Assembly (NCBI GenBank): GCA_035512495.1
Contig: DATKDW010000064.1
Span: 1-38,331, forward strand
Reading direction: 5' to 3'
DNA length: 38,331 nucleotides
DNA from: Acidimicrobiales bacterium
GTDB lineage: Bacteria; Actinomycetota; Acidimicrobiia; Acidimicrobiales; CADCSY01
A program made the position numbers and the translations under genes. This document shows, one piece after another, positions 25,430-33,412 of this stretch. Below the pieces are notes generated by a model that searched no databases, was not told the origin of the DNA, and saw only the letters and a list, made by a program, of their open reading frames with translations. Every line of letters begins with the position of its first letter. Position 1 is the first letter of the stretch.

Positions 25430-25435
25430 ACTCTA
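25430..25435 (-). promoter_or_regulatory. -10 box of the Sm-like gene, leaderless geometry
   Basis: TAGAGT on the minus strand ends 7 nt before the GTG at 25422. The ATGAGA palindrome lies just upstream, at the -35 position. Confidence 0.5.
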
Positions 25436-25445
25436 TGGCAAGGCG

Positions 25446-25486
25446 ATGAGAACTCTCATTGCATCTCATGTCTTTCCTCACCACAA
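25446..25486. promoter_or_regulatory. Operator region with palindrome and ACATGAGA motif, copy B
   Basis: ATGAGA-AC-TCTCAT (25446-25459) is a perfect palindrome, and another TCTCAT starts 10 nt after its second arm (25464). This gives two direct half-sites one helical turn apart plus one inverted. The block 25463-25486 is the near-copy of the element at 17562-17585. Read on the minus strand it shows TTGTGG, 17 nt, TGCAAT. It controls either or both of the divergent genes. Confidence 0.6.
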
Positions 25487-25496
25487 TGGGAGGGTG

Positions 25497-26642
25497 GTGA
25501 GCACCGAGGACCGGATCGTCGTGCGAGACGGCCACCTCGTCGTGGAGCGTGTCGCCAACGTCGACGAGGCACCGCGCCTGCGCGCCGAGGGCGAGCTGCT
25601 GACCCGCCTCGCCGGACCCGGGGTGGTCACCGTCCTCGGCCTGATCGAGCGACCCACTGGGGTGGTGTTGCGGACGGCGCTCGTCGGGGGCGGGACGCTC
25701 GCCGACCGCCGGGGCGCCCTTGCGGCGAGCGAGGCCACGCACGTGGGTCACGTGGTGGCGACGGCGCTGGCACGCGCCCACGCCGAGGGCGTGGTCCACC
25801 GCCGCCTCACGCCCGACCACGTCCTCCTCGACGCCGACGGCGAGCCCGTGGTCTGCGGCTGGTCCGGCGCCGACGCCGGCGACGCCGACGGCCGGGCCGC
25901 CGATGTCGCCGCCCTCGGCGCCCTCCTCCTCGGAGTCGTGCGGACCGGCGGGCCTGGTGCCGGCGACCTGGTCGCGCTGGCCCGCCGCGCCGAGGCGCCC
26001 ACCACCGAGGGACGGCCCTCGATGGAGGCCATGGCTGCCCTCCTCGCTCCGCCCTCAGCCGGGGACGGACACCACCTCGACGCTGCGGTCGCCACCAGCC
26101 CACCTCGGGCGACGGGGATGACGGCACAGCATCTTGCACTGCGGCCTTTGGCTGGCGCCGCTTCGCTGCTCGTCGGACTGACGCTGGCCGTGGGCGGGGC
26201 CATGGCCCCCTCCGTCCCCGCGGGAGAGACGCCTGCGCTCAACGAGTCGGCCACGACAGCGCCTCTCATGCCGCCGGGGCGCGACCACACCACCCCCGCC
26301 ACCGCCGCCACCCCGGTGCGTCCGACCCCTCCCGACGACGGGCCGGACGACGAGCACACCCTCGAGATCCACGGTGGTCGGTGGGTCGTCGGCGAGCACG
26401 GCGACGTGGTGGTGCTCGGGGACTGGAACTGCGACGGCCGCCGCACCCCCGCGCTGCTTCGACCGCCCGACGCCACGGTGTGGACCTTCGACCCGCCGGT
26501 CGGTGCCGTTCACGAGGTCCGGGCGCGGGCGGTCGGGATCGTCCCCGGTGCCGAGCGCCTCGTGACCCGACGGGTCGAGGAGGGCTGTGACGTCCTTCAG
26601 GTCGTCGATGCCAACGGCGGCATCACCCACCTGCAACCCTGA
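25497..26642 (+). CDS. Membrane pseudokinase with VCBS-like C-terminal domain
   Basis: 381 aa from GTG 25497 (GGGAGG 4 nt upstream; an ATG at 25446 lies in the operator and is less likely). The N-terminal half follows the Ser/Thr kinase fold but lacks catalytic residues: no Gly-rich loop, the VAIK-like Lys region reads LVVERV, the HRD Asp is Arg (HRRLTPDHVLL, 101-103), and DFG is CGW (120-122). One membrane helix (about 218-236) leads to a Thr/Pro-rich linker and a C-terminal domain with VVLGDWNCDGRRTPALLRP (about 305-323), which resembles VCBS/FG-GAP-type propeller units. It therefore probably acts as a ligand sensor or scaffold, not an enzyme. Its stop overlaps the convergent hemW stop by 20 nt. 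Confidence 0.75.
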   Translation: MSTEDRIVVRDGHLVVERVANVDEAPRLRAEGELLTRLAGPGVVTVLGLIERPTGVVLRTALVGGGTLADRRGALAASEATHVGHVVATALARAHAEGVVHRRLTPDHVLLDADGEPVVCGWSGADAGDADGRAADVAALGALLLGVVRTGGPGAGDLVALARRAEAPTTEGRPSMEAMAALLAPPSAGDGHHLDAAVATSPPRATGMTAQHLALRPLAGAASLLVGLTLAVGGAMAPSVPAGETPALNESATTAPLMPPGRDHTTPATAATPVRPTPPDDGPDDEHTLEIHGGRWVVGEHGDVVVLGDWNCDGRRTPALLRPPDATVWTFDPPVGAVHEVRARAVGIVPGAERLVTRRVEEGCDVLQVVDANGGITHLQP

Positions 26643-27747
26643 GTCGCAGCGCCACCTCGTTGGCCAGCAGGCGTCCCGACAGGGTCAGGCAGAGGCGGTC
26701 GCCGCGCCGCTCGACCAGGTCACCGAGCACGTCGAGGTCGTCATCGGACAGCGCCTCGGCGGGGACGCCCTCGCGGGTGCGCAGCGCCAGCTGGAGCGCC
26801 TCCAGCCGCCGCTCCGAGGGCGACAGCGACTCGCCCGCCGCCTCGACCGGCTCGCCGCCGCCGACCAGGGCCAGGTAGCGCTCGGGGGTGCGCACGTTCC
26901 ACCAGCGCCGGCCGGCGACGTGGGAGTGGGCGGCGCACCCGAAGCCCCGGTAGTCGGACTGCGACCAGTAGCAGCGGTTGTGCCGACACTCGTGGCCGGG
27001 ACGGGCCCAGTTGGAGACCTCGTAGCTCGCCAGGCCCGCGGCGGTGAGCGTCGCCTCGGTGGCCAGGTACTTGTCGGCCTGGTCGTCGTCGTCGGGGTGG
27101 CGCTCGGGGGTGGCCGCCAGCGGGGTGCCCGCCTCCACGGTCAGCCCGTAGGCGCTGACGTGCGGCGGATCGAGGTCGAGGACCTCGTCGAGGGTCCGTT
27201 GCCAGTCGCTGCGCCGCTCCCCCACCGCCCCGTAGATGAGGTCGACGTTCCAGGTGGGGAACCCCACGGCGACGATGTCGGCAGCGGCCCGCTGGACGTT
27301 GGCCGGGTCGTGGGTCCGGCCGAGCGCCGCCAGCACCGACGGCACCATCGACTGGACGCCGAGGGAGATCCGGTTGACCCCGGCGGCGCGGTAGCCGGCG
27401 AGCTTCTCGGCGTCGAGGGTGTCGGGGTTGCACTCGATCGTGACCTCGGCGCCCGGTGCGCGGGGGACGGCGTCGAGGACAGCGGCGAGCTGGTCGGGGC
27501 GCAGGAGCGACGGCGTTCCGCCCCCGAGGAAGACGGTGGTGGCGTCGGGGAGCCCGGCGGCGACCGCGGCGACCACCTCACGCCGGAGCCCGTCGACGTA
27601 GGCGTCGAGGAGGTGTTGCCGGTCGTCCCAGGTGGCGAAGGCGCAGTAGTCGCAGCGCTTCAGGCAGAACGGGACGTGCAGGTAGACGCCGTGCTCAGCC
27701 CCGCCGAGGCCCTCGGCGACGGCGGTCGGGCTGGTGCGGGCTCCCAC
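26623..27747 (-). CDS. hemW: HemW-type radical SAM heme chaperone
   Basis: 374 aa. YLHVPFCLKRCDYCAF carries the radical-SAM CxxxCxxC cluster motif; FLGGGTPSLL, ECNPDTL, NRISLGVQS and the C-terminal HemN-like domain (CRHNRCYW, GFGCAAHS) complete the family pattern. The extra Cys and overall layout fit the heme-binding chaperone HemW and not coproporphyrinogen dehydrogenase. GTG at 27747 has TAGCCT ending 6 nt upstream. In many bacteria hemW sits beside lepA and hrcA, and here they are about 3 kb apart. Confidence 0.92.
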   Translation of the reverse strand: MGARTSPTAVAEGLGGAEHGVYLHVPFCLKRCDYCAFATWDDRQHLLDAYVDGLRREVVAAVAAGLPDATTVFLGGGTPSLLRPDQLAAVLDAVPRAPGAEVTIECNPDTLDAEKLAGYRAAGVNRISLGVQSMVPSVLAALGRTHDPANVQRAAADIVAVGFPTWNVDLIYGAVGERRSDWQRTLDEVLDLDPPHVSAYGLTVEAGTPLAATPERHPDDDDQADKYLATEATLTAAGLASYEVSNWARPGHECRHNRCYWSQSDYRGFGCAAHSHVAGRRWWNVRTPERYLALVGGGEPVEAAGESLSPSERRLEALQLALRTREGVPAEALSDDDLDVLGDLVERRGDRLCLTLSGRLLANEVALRLRVAGG

Positions 27748-27753
27748 CCGCCG

Positions 27754-27759
27754 AGGCTA
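27754..27759 (-). promoter_or_regulatory. -10 box of hemW, leaderless geometry
   Basis: TAGCCT on the minus strand ends 6 nt before the hemW GTG, at the very end of the bldD-like gene. Confidence 0.45.
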
Positions 27760-28305
27760 CCGCTGCTGGAACTGGAGACCGAGCTCGAGGAGGCGGGTCC
27801 GGACGCTGCCGGGTTCGGTGTCGAGCAGGCAGGCGATGGCCCGGAGGTCGTCGCGGCGGACGGTGAGGACCCGGCCGTTGAAGTCACCGCGCTGCACCTG
27901 GATCATGCCGAGGTAGCGGGTCAGCAGGATGGACTCGGTGGTGCCCATGCTCTCGAGGATGTTGAGGTCGATGGTGGCCGGCGGCTCGTCGGCCTCGTCG
28001 GCGCCGGGCAAAACCGTTCCACGGTCGAGATCGATCACGGTCTCGGAGGAGGCGAAGCCGTCGCGGGGCAGCAGCTGGTCCACGGGGACGTTGTAGAACT
28101 GCGCCAGTCGCTGGAGGCGGGGCACCGAGATGGCCCGCTCGCCACGCTCGTAGGCGCCGAGGACCGATGCCTTGAACTCGAGCTGGGAGCTGGCCTCGAC
28201 CTCCTGCAGGGAGAGGCGCTTCTGCTTGCGGATGGCCCGCAGGCGACCGCCGACCTTGCCCGCGTAGCTGCGATCCCGCTCGTCTTCGACCTCGGTGATG
28301 GTCAT
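27757..28305 (-). CDS. bldD: BldD-type developmental regulator with c-di-GMP-binding signature
   Basis: 182 aa. An N-terminal Cro/C1-type HTH (about 17-77) has VGGRLRAIRKQKRLSLQEVE and SVLGAYERGERAISVPRLQRLAQFY. After an acidic linker the C-terminal domain has R139-G-D141, eight residues, R150-R-D-D153, the RGD-X8-RxxD signature through which Streptomyces BldD binds a c-di-GMP tetramer that drives dimer formation. All key charged residues are conserved with the same spacing. ATG at 28305 has AGAAGGA about 8 nt upstream. It acts as a repressor in Streptomyces; targets here are unknown. The tad operon and pilus genes are plausible because c-di-GMP often governs surface structures. Confidence 0.92.
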   Translation of the reverse strand: MTITEVEDERDRSYAGKVGGRLRAIRKQKRLSLQEVEASSQLEFKASVLGAYERGERAISVPRLQRLAQFYNVPVDQLLPRDGFASSETVIDLDRGTVLPGADEADEPPATIDLNILESMGTTESILLTRYLGMIQVQRGDFNGRVLTVRRDDLRAIACLLDTEPGSVRTRLLELGLQFQQR

Positions 28306-28360
28306 CTGGTCATCCTTCTCTCGTGCCGCTGGTGGTCTGGTCTACCCACCCGTCGCACGA

Positions 28361-28370
28361 CACGATCGTG
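28361..28370. promoter_or_regulatory. 10-bp palindrome upstream of bldD
   Basis: CACGATCGTG is a perfect palindrome 56-65 nt upstream of the bldD start in the 107-nt gap after rsmE. It does not match the known BldD box, so the binder is unknown. Confidence 0.25.
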
Positions 28371-28412
28371 GGACTGAAGGCGGCGAGGCGCCTGCCGCGC
28401 CCAACCACCACT

Positions 28413-29123
28413 CTATGCGGTCCCGCGCCCGAAGAGAAGGTTGCTTCGCAACGCTGCCAGTAGGGCGGCCGCGGCGAGCGCCGCGGTCTCGGCCCGGAGC
28501 ACCTGCGGCCCCAGGCCCACCACCGGCAATCCGGCCGCCAGCTCGTCCGAGGTCCAGCCCCCCTCGGGGCCGACCAGCAACGTCGGGTGCGCCAGCGACG
28601 GCGGGCGGCCGCCACGGTCGGCGAGCGCAGCGCCCGGCAGCGCTGCTGCTCCGGCGAAGTCGGTGAGCGCCGCCACCGTGGGAAGGTGGGCGCGGCGCGA
28701 CTGCATGGCCGCCTCCCGGGCCACGCGCCGCAGGCGCGCCAGGTGCCGCTCGGCCCGGTCGCCCTCCCACCGGGCCACGGAGCGCCCGGCGGCAAAGGGG
28801 ACGATTCGGTCGACGCCGAGCTCGGTGAGCTTCTGCACCGCCAGCTCGGGCCGGCCGCCCTTGGTGAGGGCGAAGGCCACGGTGAGTGCGGGTGTCGGCG
28901 CCGGGACCACGGAGGGCAGACCGGTCGGCTCGAGCTCCCCGCCGGCACGCAGCTGGCACGGCCGCCACCGGCCTCGGCCGTCGGATGCGGTGACCTCGTC
29001 ACCCGACCGCAGGCGCAGGGCGCGCTCCAGGTGGTGGCGATCACCGTCGTCGAGGGCCGGGGCCGTCAGGTCGGCGACGAACACCAGCGGTGCCGGTCCC
29101 GGGCCGGCGATCTCCGGGTCCAC
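28413..29123 (-). CDS. rsmE: 16S rRNA (uracil(1498)-N3)-methyltransferase
   Basis: 236 aa. An N-terminal PUA-like domain (DRHHLERALRLRSGDEVTASDG) is followed by a SPOUT methyltransferase domain with the knot motifs LLVGPEGGWTSDEL and LGPQVLRAETAALAA. It methylates U1498 in the decoding region of 16S rRNA using SAM. The start GTG overlaps the dnaJ stop (TAGTG), so it is translated with hrcA-dnaJ. Confidence 0.95.
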   Translation of the reverse strand: MDPEIAGPGPAPLVFVADLTAPALDDGDRHHLERALRLRSGDEVTASDGRGRWRPCQLRAGGELEPTGLPSVVPAPTPALTVAFALTKGGRPELAVQKLTELGVDRIVPFAAGRSVARWEGDRAERHLARLRRVAREAAMQSRRAHLPTVAALTDFAGAAALPGAALADRGGRPPSLAHPTLLVGPEGGWTSDELAAGLPVVGLGPQVLRAETAALAAAALLAALRSNLLFGRGTA

Positions 29124-30247
29124 TACTTGAAGGCGCTGCGGATCTTGGAGAGGAGGCTGCCGTTCTCCTCGGCCACCTCGTCCCCCCGGAGCTCGGCGAG
29201 CCGGCGCAGCAGGTCGGCCTCCTCCTGGTCGAGGTCGGTCGGCGTCTCGACGACGACCTGCACCAGCAGGTCACCTCGCCCGCGCCCGTCGAGCAGCGGC
29301 ACGCCGCGCCCGCGCAACCGGAAGACCCGCCCCGTCTGGGTGCCCGCGGGGATGACGAGGTCCTCGGTCCCGTCGAGCGTCTCGTACGAGAGGTGGGCCC
29401 CGAGCGCCGCCTGGGTGACCGGGATCCCGAGCTCGTGCACCAGGTCGGCACCGGCCCGCTGGAAGCGATCGTGGGGCCGGACCCGCAGGTGGACGTACAG
29501 GTCGCCCTTGGGCCCGCCACGGGGCCCGGCCGCGCCGCGCCCGGTGAGGCGCAGGGTCGAGCCGTCGTCGACGCCGGCCGGGATCTCCACCGTGTAGGTC
29601 CGCTCCGCGGTCCGACGCCCCTCACCCCGGCAGTCGGGGCACGGGTCGGCCACCGTCTCCCCGAGGCCGCCGCAGCGCGGGCAGGGCCCGGCAGTGACCA
29701 TCTGGCCGAGGATCGACTGACGGACCCGCTGCACCTGGCCGCTGCCGCCGCACTCGCCGCAGCGCGACGCGGTGGTGCCCGCCCGGGCGCCGGTGGCCTC
29801 GCAGGTGTCGCATCCGACGGGCTGGCGGATCGTCACCTCCCGGGTGACGCCGAAGATCGCCTCGGTGAAGTCGATCTCGACCGCGAGCTCCATGTCGGAC
29901 CCCCGGGGCGGCCCACCGCGGCCGCCACCTCCGCGCCCGCCTCCGAACGGGCTTCCCCCGCTACCGAAGAAGGCGTCGAAGATGTCGTTGAGCCCTCCAC
30001 CGAAGGGGTCACCCCCGCCCATCCCGCCGGCGGCGCCCTCGGGGCCGAAGGTGTCGTAGCGCCGTCGCCGCTCTGGGTCGCGCAAGGTCTCGTAGGCGAC
30101 CGCGATCTCCTTGAACCGCTCGGTGGCGGCGGGGTCAGGGTTGGTGTCGGGGTGCAGCTCGCGGGCGAGGCGCCGGTAGGCCCGCTTGATCTCCTCGCCA
30201 TCGGCCCCGGGGCCGACCCCGAGCAGGGCGTAGTAGTCGGATGCCAT
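29123..30247 (-). CDS. dnaJ: Chaperone protein DnaJ
   Basis: 374 aa. It has a J domain with LHPDTNPDP (HPD about residue 33), a Gly/Phe-rich region (about 70-130), four CxxCxGxG zinc motifs (CDTCEATG, CGECGGSG, CPRCGGLG, CPDCRGEG) and two C-terminal substrate-binding domains. It is the co-chaperone of DnaK; dnaK and grpE are not in this window. The frame runs about 50 codons further upstream inside hrcA, but ATG at 30247 gives the canonical ASDYYALLGV N-terminus, 2 nt after hrcA. It is second in the hrcA-dnaJ-rsmE operon, under HrcA control. Confidence 0.97.
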   Translation of the reverse strand: MASDYYALLGVGPGADGEEIKRAYRRLARELHPDTNPDPAATERFKEIAVAYETLRDPERRRRYDTFGPEGAAGGMGGGDPFGGGLNDIFDAFFGSGGSPFGGGRGGGGRGGPPRGSDMELAVEIDFTEAIFGVTREVTIRQPVGCDTCEATGARAGTTASRCGECGGSGQVQRVRQSILGQMVTAGPCPRCGGLGETVADPCPDCRGEGRRTAERTYTVEIPAGVDDGSTLRLTGRGAAGPRGGPKGDLYVHLRVRPHDRFQRAGADLVHELGIPVTQAALGAHLSYETLDGTEDLVIPAGTQTGRVFRLRGRGVPLLDGRGRGDLLVQVVVETPTDLDQEEADLLRRLAELRGDEVAEENGSLLSKIRSAFK

Positions 30248-30249
30248 CG

Positions 30250-31251
30250 TCAGCCCTCGCTCAGCCGTCGGCCCAGGCGCTGGCTCACGATGGCCACCGC
30301 CGCGAGCGCCTGCGGGTAGTGCATGCGGGTGGGGCCGAGGACACCGATGCTGCCGGCGACCTCGCCCTCGACCTCGTAGGGAGCCACCACGAGCGAGCAC
30401 TCCGCCAGAGGCTCGAAGCCGTGCTCGGCCCCGATGGCCACCGACAGGCCGCGGTCGATCACGTCGCGCACGAGGCCCACCACGAGGAACTGCTGCTCGA
30501 GGATGGTGAGCACCTGGCGCACGGTCTCCACCGCGTCGAACGCCGCCGCCATGCGGGAGGCGCCACCGACGAAGACGTGGTCGCCATCGGGCCCGTGTGC
30601 CGACAGCGCCCGCACCGCCACGTCGCAGGCGGCGTCGAGGGTGGGATCCCCGGTCGGTGGCACGGGCGCGGGATCGGCGAGGGTGCTGCCGACGAGGGCG
30701 GTGGCGAGGTGCGTCGAGGCAGCCGCGAGGTGCTCCTCAGCCGGGTCGTCGGCCAGCTCGATGGTGGCCTTGTCGACCACCCCGTTGGAGAGCACCACCA
30801 CGAGCAGCGCGGTGCGGCCTCCCAGGCCGACGAGCTGCACGGACCGGATGGTCGCGACCTCGTGGGGCGGGCCGACGACGACCGCGGCGTAGTCGGTCAG
30901 GCCCGAGAGGAGCCGGCTGGTGTCCTGGAGCATGCTCTCGAGCGCGCCGTGGGCGGACGCGAAGAACCGGCTGACCTCCTGGCGCTGGGCGGGTTCGAGC
31001 GAGCCGGGGACGCTGCCCATCGAGTCGACGAAGAACCGGTAGCCCTTGTCGGTGGGCACCCGGCCGGCGCTCGTGTGGGGCTGGTGCAGGTAACCCTCCT
31101 GCTCGAGGGCGACCATCTCGTTGCGCACGGTGGCCGGCGAGACCTGCACCTGGGGCGCCCGGGCGACGTGGCCCGAGCCCACGGGCTGCGCAGTCTCGAT
31201 GTACTCCTCCACCACGGCGCGGAGGATGGCGGCTTTGCGCTCGTCAAGCAT
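30250..31251 (-). CDS. hrcA: Heat-inducible transcription repressor HrcA
   Basis: 333 aa. A winged-helix N-terminal domain starts LDERKAAILRAVVEEYIETAQPVGS and includes VSPATVRNEMVALEQEGYLHQPHTSAGRVPTDKGYR, the well-conserved DNA-binding region. The GAF-like dimerisation part follows, ending YPQALAAVAIVSQRLGRRL. It represses class I heat-shock genes by binding CIRCE, and GroEL normally supports its activity. ATG at 31251 is preferred over an in-frame upstream codon, as the latter would lie beyond the CIRCE element at 31270-31296. Autoregulation through CIRCE is likely. Confidence 0.96.
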   Translation of the reverse strand: MLDERKAAILRAVVEEYIETAQPVGSGHVARAPQVQVSPATVRNEMVALEQEGYLHQPHTSAGRVPTDKGYRFFVDSMGSVPGSLEPAQRQEVSRFFASAHGALESMLQDTSRLLSGLTDYAAVVVGPPHEVATIRSVQLVGLGGRTALLVVVLSNGVVDKATIELADDPAEEHLAAASTHLATALVGSTLADPAPVPPTGDPTLDAACDVAVRALSAHGPDGDHVFVGGASRMAAAFDAVETVRQVLTILEQQFLVVGLVRDVIDRGLSVAIGAEHGFEPLAECSLVVAPYEVEGEVAGSIGVLGPTRMHYPQALAAVAIVSQRLGRRLSEG

Positions 31252-31269
31252 TGGGGCTCCGGTGCATGG

Positions 31270-31296
31270 TTGGCACTCGATGCTACCGAGTGCCAA
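31270..31296 (-). promoter_or_regulatory. CIRCE operator and hrcA promoter
   Basis: TTGGCACTC, 9 nt, GAGTGCCAA is a perfect inverted repeat fitting the CIRCE consensus TTAGCACTC-N9-GAGTGCTAA, with a symmetric A-to-G change at the third position. A TAGCAT box lies inside the spacer on the minus strand (31286-31281), so bound HrcA would block RNA polymerase. The start codon is 18 nt downstream. Confidence 0.93.
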
Positions 31297-31338
31297 GGCC
31301 ACCGCCCTACATCCGCGCCCGCCGCGGCGCAGCCGCCG

Positions 31339-33126
31339 TCAGTCGTCGAGGCGGAGGGCGGAGACGAACGCCTCCTGCGGGACCTCGACCCGCCCGATGT
31401 TCTTCATCTTCTTCTTGCCCTCCTTCTGCTTCTCGAGGAGCTTGCGCTTGCGGGTGATGTCGCCCCCGTAGCACTTGGCCAGCACGTCCTTGCGCTTCGC
31501 CTTCACCGTGGTGCGGGCGATGATCCGGCCCCCGATCGCGGCCTGGATCGGCACGTCGAACATCTGGCGGGGGATCAGCTCGTGGAGCTTCTCGCTCATG
31601 CGCTTGCCATAGTCGTAGGCCTTGTCCCGGTGCACGATCGTGGAGAAGGCGTCGACCGGCACCTGGTTGAGGAGGATGTCGACCTTCACCAGGTCGGAGC
31701 GTTCGTAGCCGATGGGCTCGTAGTCGAGGCTGGCGTAGCCCTTGGTGCGGCTCTTGAGCTGGTCGAAGAAGTCGATGACCACCTCGGCGAGGGGGAGGCG
31801 GTACACCATCTCGAGCCGCTCGGGGCTGAGGTACTCCATCAGCTGCATCTCGCCCCGCCGCTCCTGGCACAGCTCCATCACCGTGCCCGTGTAGTCGGTC
31901 GGGGTGAGGATCGTGACCTTGAACCACGGCTCCTCGATGTGGTCGATCTCGTTCATGGGGGGCAGCTCGGATGGGTTGTCGACCTCGAAGGTGTCGCCGA
32001 CCTCGGTGTGCACGATGTAGCCGACCGACGGGGCGGTGGCGATGAGGCTGAGGTTGTGCTCGCGCTCCAAGCGCTCCCGCACGATCTCCATGTGGAGCAG
32101 GCCGAGGAACCCGCAGCGGAAGCCGAATCCCAGGGCACCGGAGGTCTCCGGCTCGTAGGTGAAGCTGGCGTCGTTGAGGCGCATCTTCTGGAGGGCGTCG
32201 CGGAGGTCCTCGTACTCGTCGCCGTCGATCGGGTAGAGGCCGCAGAAGACCATGGGCTTGGGGTCCTTGTAGCCGGCGAGTGCCGACTCCGACCCGTGGA
32301 CCGCGGTGGTCACGGTCTCACCGGAGCGGGCCTCGCCCACGTCCTTGATGCCGGCGATGAGGTAGCCGACCTCGCCGGGGCCGAGGCGCTGGACCGGCGT
32401 GGGCACGGGGTTCCGCACCCCGATCTCATCTGCCTCGTGGGTGGCGCCGGCCTGGATGAAGCGGAGCTTGGCGCCCGTCTCCATCACGCCGTCCATGATC
32501 CGGATGGAGGAGATCACCCCGCGGTACTGGTCGAAGTACGAGTCGAAGATCAGTGCCTGGAGCGGGGCGTCAGCATCACCCTGGGGAGGGGGGATGCGTG
32601 CCACGACGGCGTCGAGCAGCTCGGCTACGCCCTCGCCGGTCTTGGCGCTGATCCGCAGGATGTCCTCGGCGGGCAGGCCGAGCACGTTCTCGATCTCCTC
32701 GGCGTAGCGGTCGGGCTCCGCCGCCGGGAGGTCGATCTTGTTCAGGCAGGCCACGATCTCGAGCTCGTTCTCGAGGGCGAGGTAGCAGTTGGCCAGGGTC
32801 TGCGCCTCGATGCCCTGGGCGGCGTCGACGAGGAGGATCACCCCCTCGCAGGCGGCGAGCGAGCGGGAGACCTCGTAGCCGAAGTCGACGTGGCCGGGGG
32901 TGTCGACCAGGTGGAGGATGTGGTCCTTCCACGGCACGCGGATGTTCTGCGCCTTGATGGTGATCCCCCGCTCCCGCTCGATGTCCATCGAGTCGAGGAA
33001 CTGCTCCTTCATGTCCCGGGCATCGACGGCGCCGGTGATCTCGAGGATGCGGTCGGCCAAGGTCGACTTCCCGTGGTCAACGTGACTGATCACGCTCAAG
33101 TTGCGGTACCGGTCAGGCTGGCTCAC
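31339..33126 (-). CDS. lepA: Elongation factor 4 (LepA)
   Basis: 595 aa. The GTPase domain has G1 HVDHGKST, G2 RGIT, G3 DTPGH, G4 NKID and G5 SAK. Domain II, two alpha/beta domains and the unique LepA C-terminal domain ([21 protein letters not shown]) follow. It binds ribosomes and can back-translocate stalled elongation complexes. GTG at 33126 starts it; no clear leaderless -10 is seen, and GAGAG upstream is the only ribosome-binding-like element. Confidence 0.97.
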   Translation of the reverse strand: MSQPDRYRNLSVISHVDHGKSTLADRILEITGAVDARDMKEQFLDSMDIERERGITIKAQNIRVPWKDHILHLVDTPGHVDFGYEVSRSLAACEGVILLVDAAQGIEAQTLANCYLALENELEIVACLNKIDLPAAEPDRYAEEIENVLGLPAEDILRISAKTGEGVAELLDAVVARIPPPQGDADAPLQALIFDSYFDQYRGVISSIRIMDGVMETGAKLRFIQAGATHEADEIGVRNPVPTPVQRLGPGEVGYLIAGIKDVGEARSGETVTTAVHGSESALAGYKDPKPMVFCGLYPIDGDEYEDLRDALQKMRLNDASFTYEPETSGALGFGFRCGFLGLLHMEIVRERLEREHNLSLIATAPSVGYIVHTEVGDTFEVDNPSELPPMNEIDHIEEPWFKVTILTPTDYTGTVMELCQERRGEMQLMEYLSPERLEMVYRLPLAEVVIDFFDQLKSRTKGYASLDYEPIGYERSDLVKVDILLNQVPVDAFSTIVHRDKAYDYGKRMSEKLHELIPRQMFDVPIQAAIGGRIIARTTVKAKRKDVLAKCYGGDITRKRKLLEKQKEGKKKMKNIGRVEVPQEAFVSALRLDD

Positions 33127-33412
33127 GAGCTCTCAGTCGATCGATGACGTTCTCCGAGACGAGCCCCATTGTCGCTCGCCGACGAGCATGCCGGGAAAAC
33201 GGGTCAACCGTCGCCACCAACCGAAGCAGGCTCAGCCCCTCGTTGACGTTCACCCGCCAGAGGTCGGGTACGACAGCGAACCCGCCGCCCCGACCGGGCT
33301 AAACGCTGGTTCGGTGCGTTGCCTTCGTTGCACGCCGGCCGTCGTTCTGTTCGCCAGGTCGCGGACGCCGATCCATCGATCAGTCGTGCGAGTTGAGGTC
33401 GAGAAACGGCGC

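Noticed and set aside
30241-33147. A 968-codon open frame on the plus strand across hrcA and lepA
   Set aside because: It is antisense to two unmistakable genes and its protein is low-complexity (Val, Asp, His, Leu, Gly rich), as expected from GC-rich codon bias on the opposite strand.
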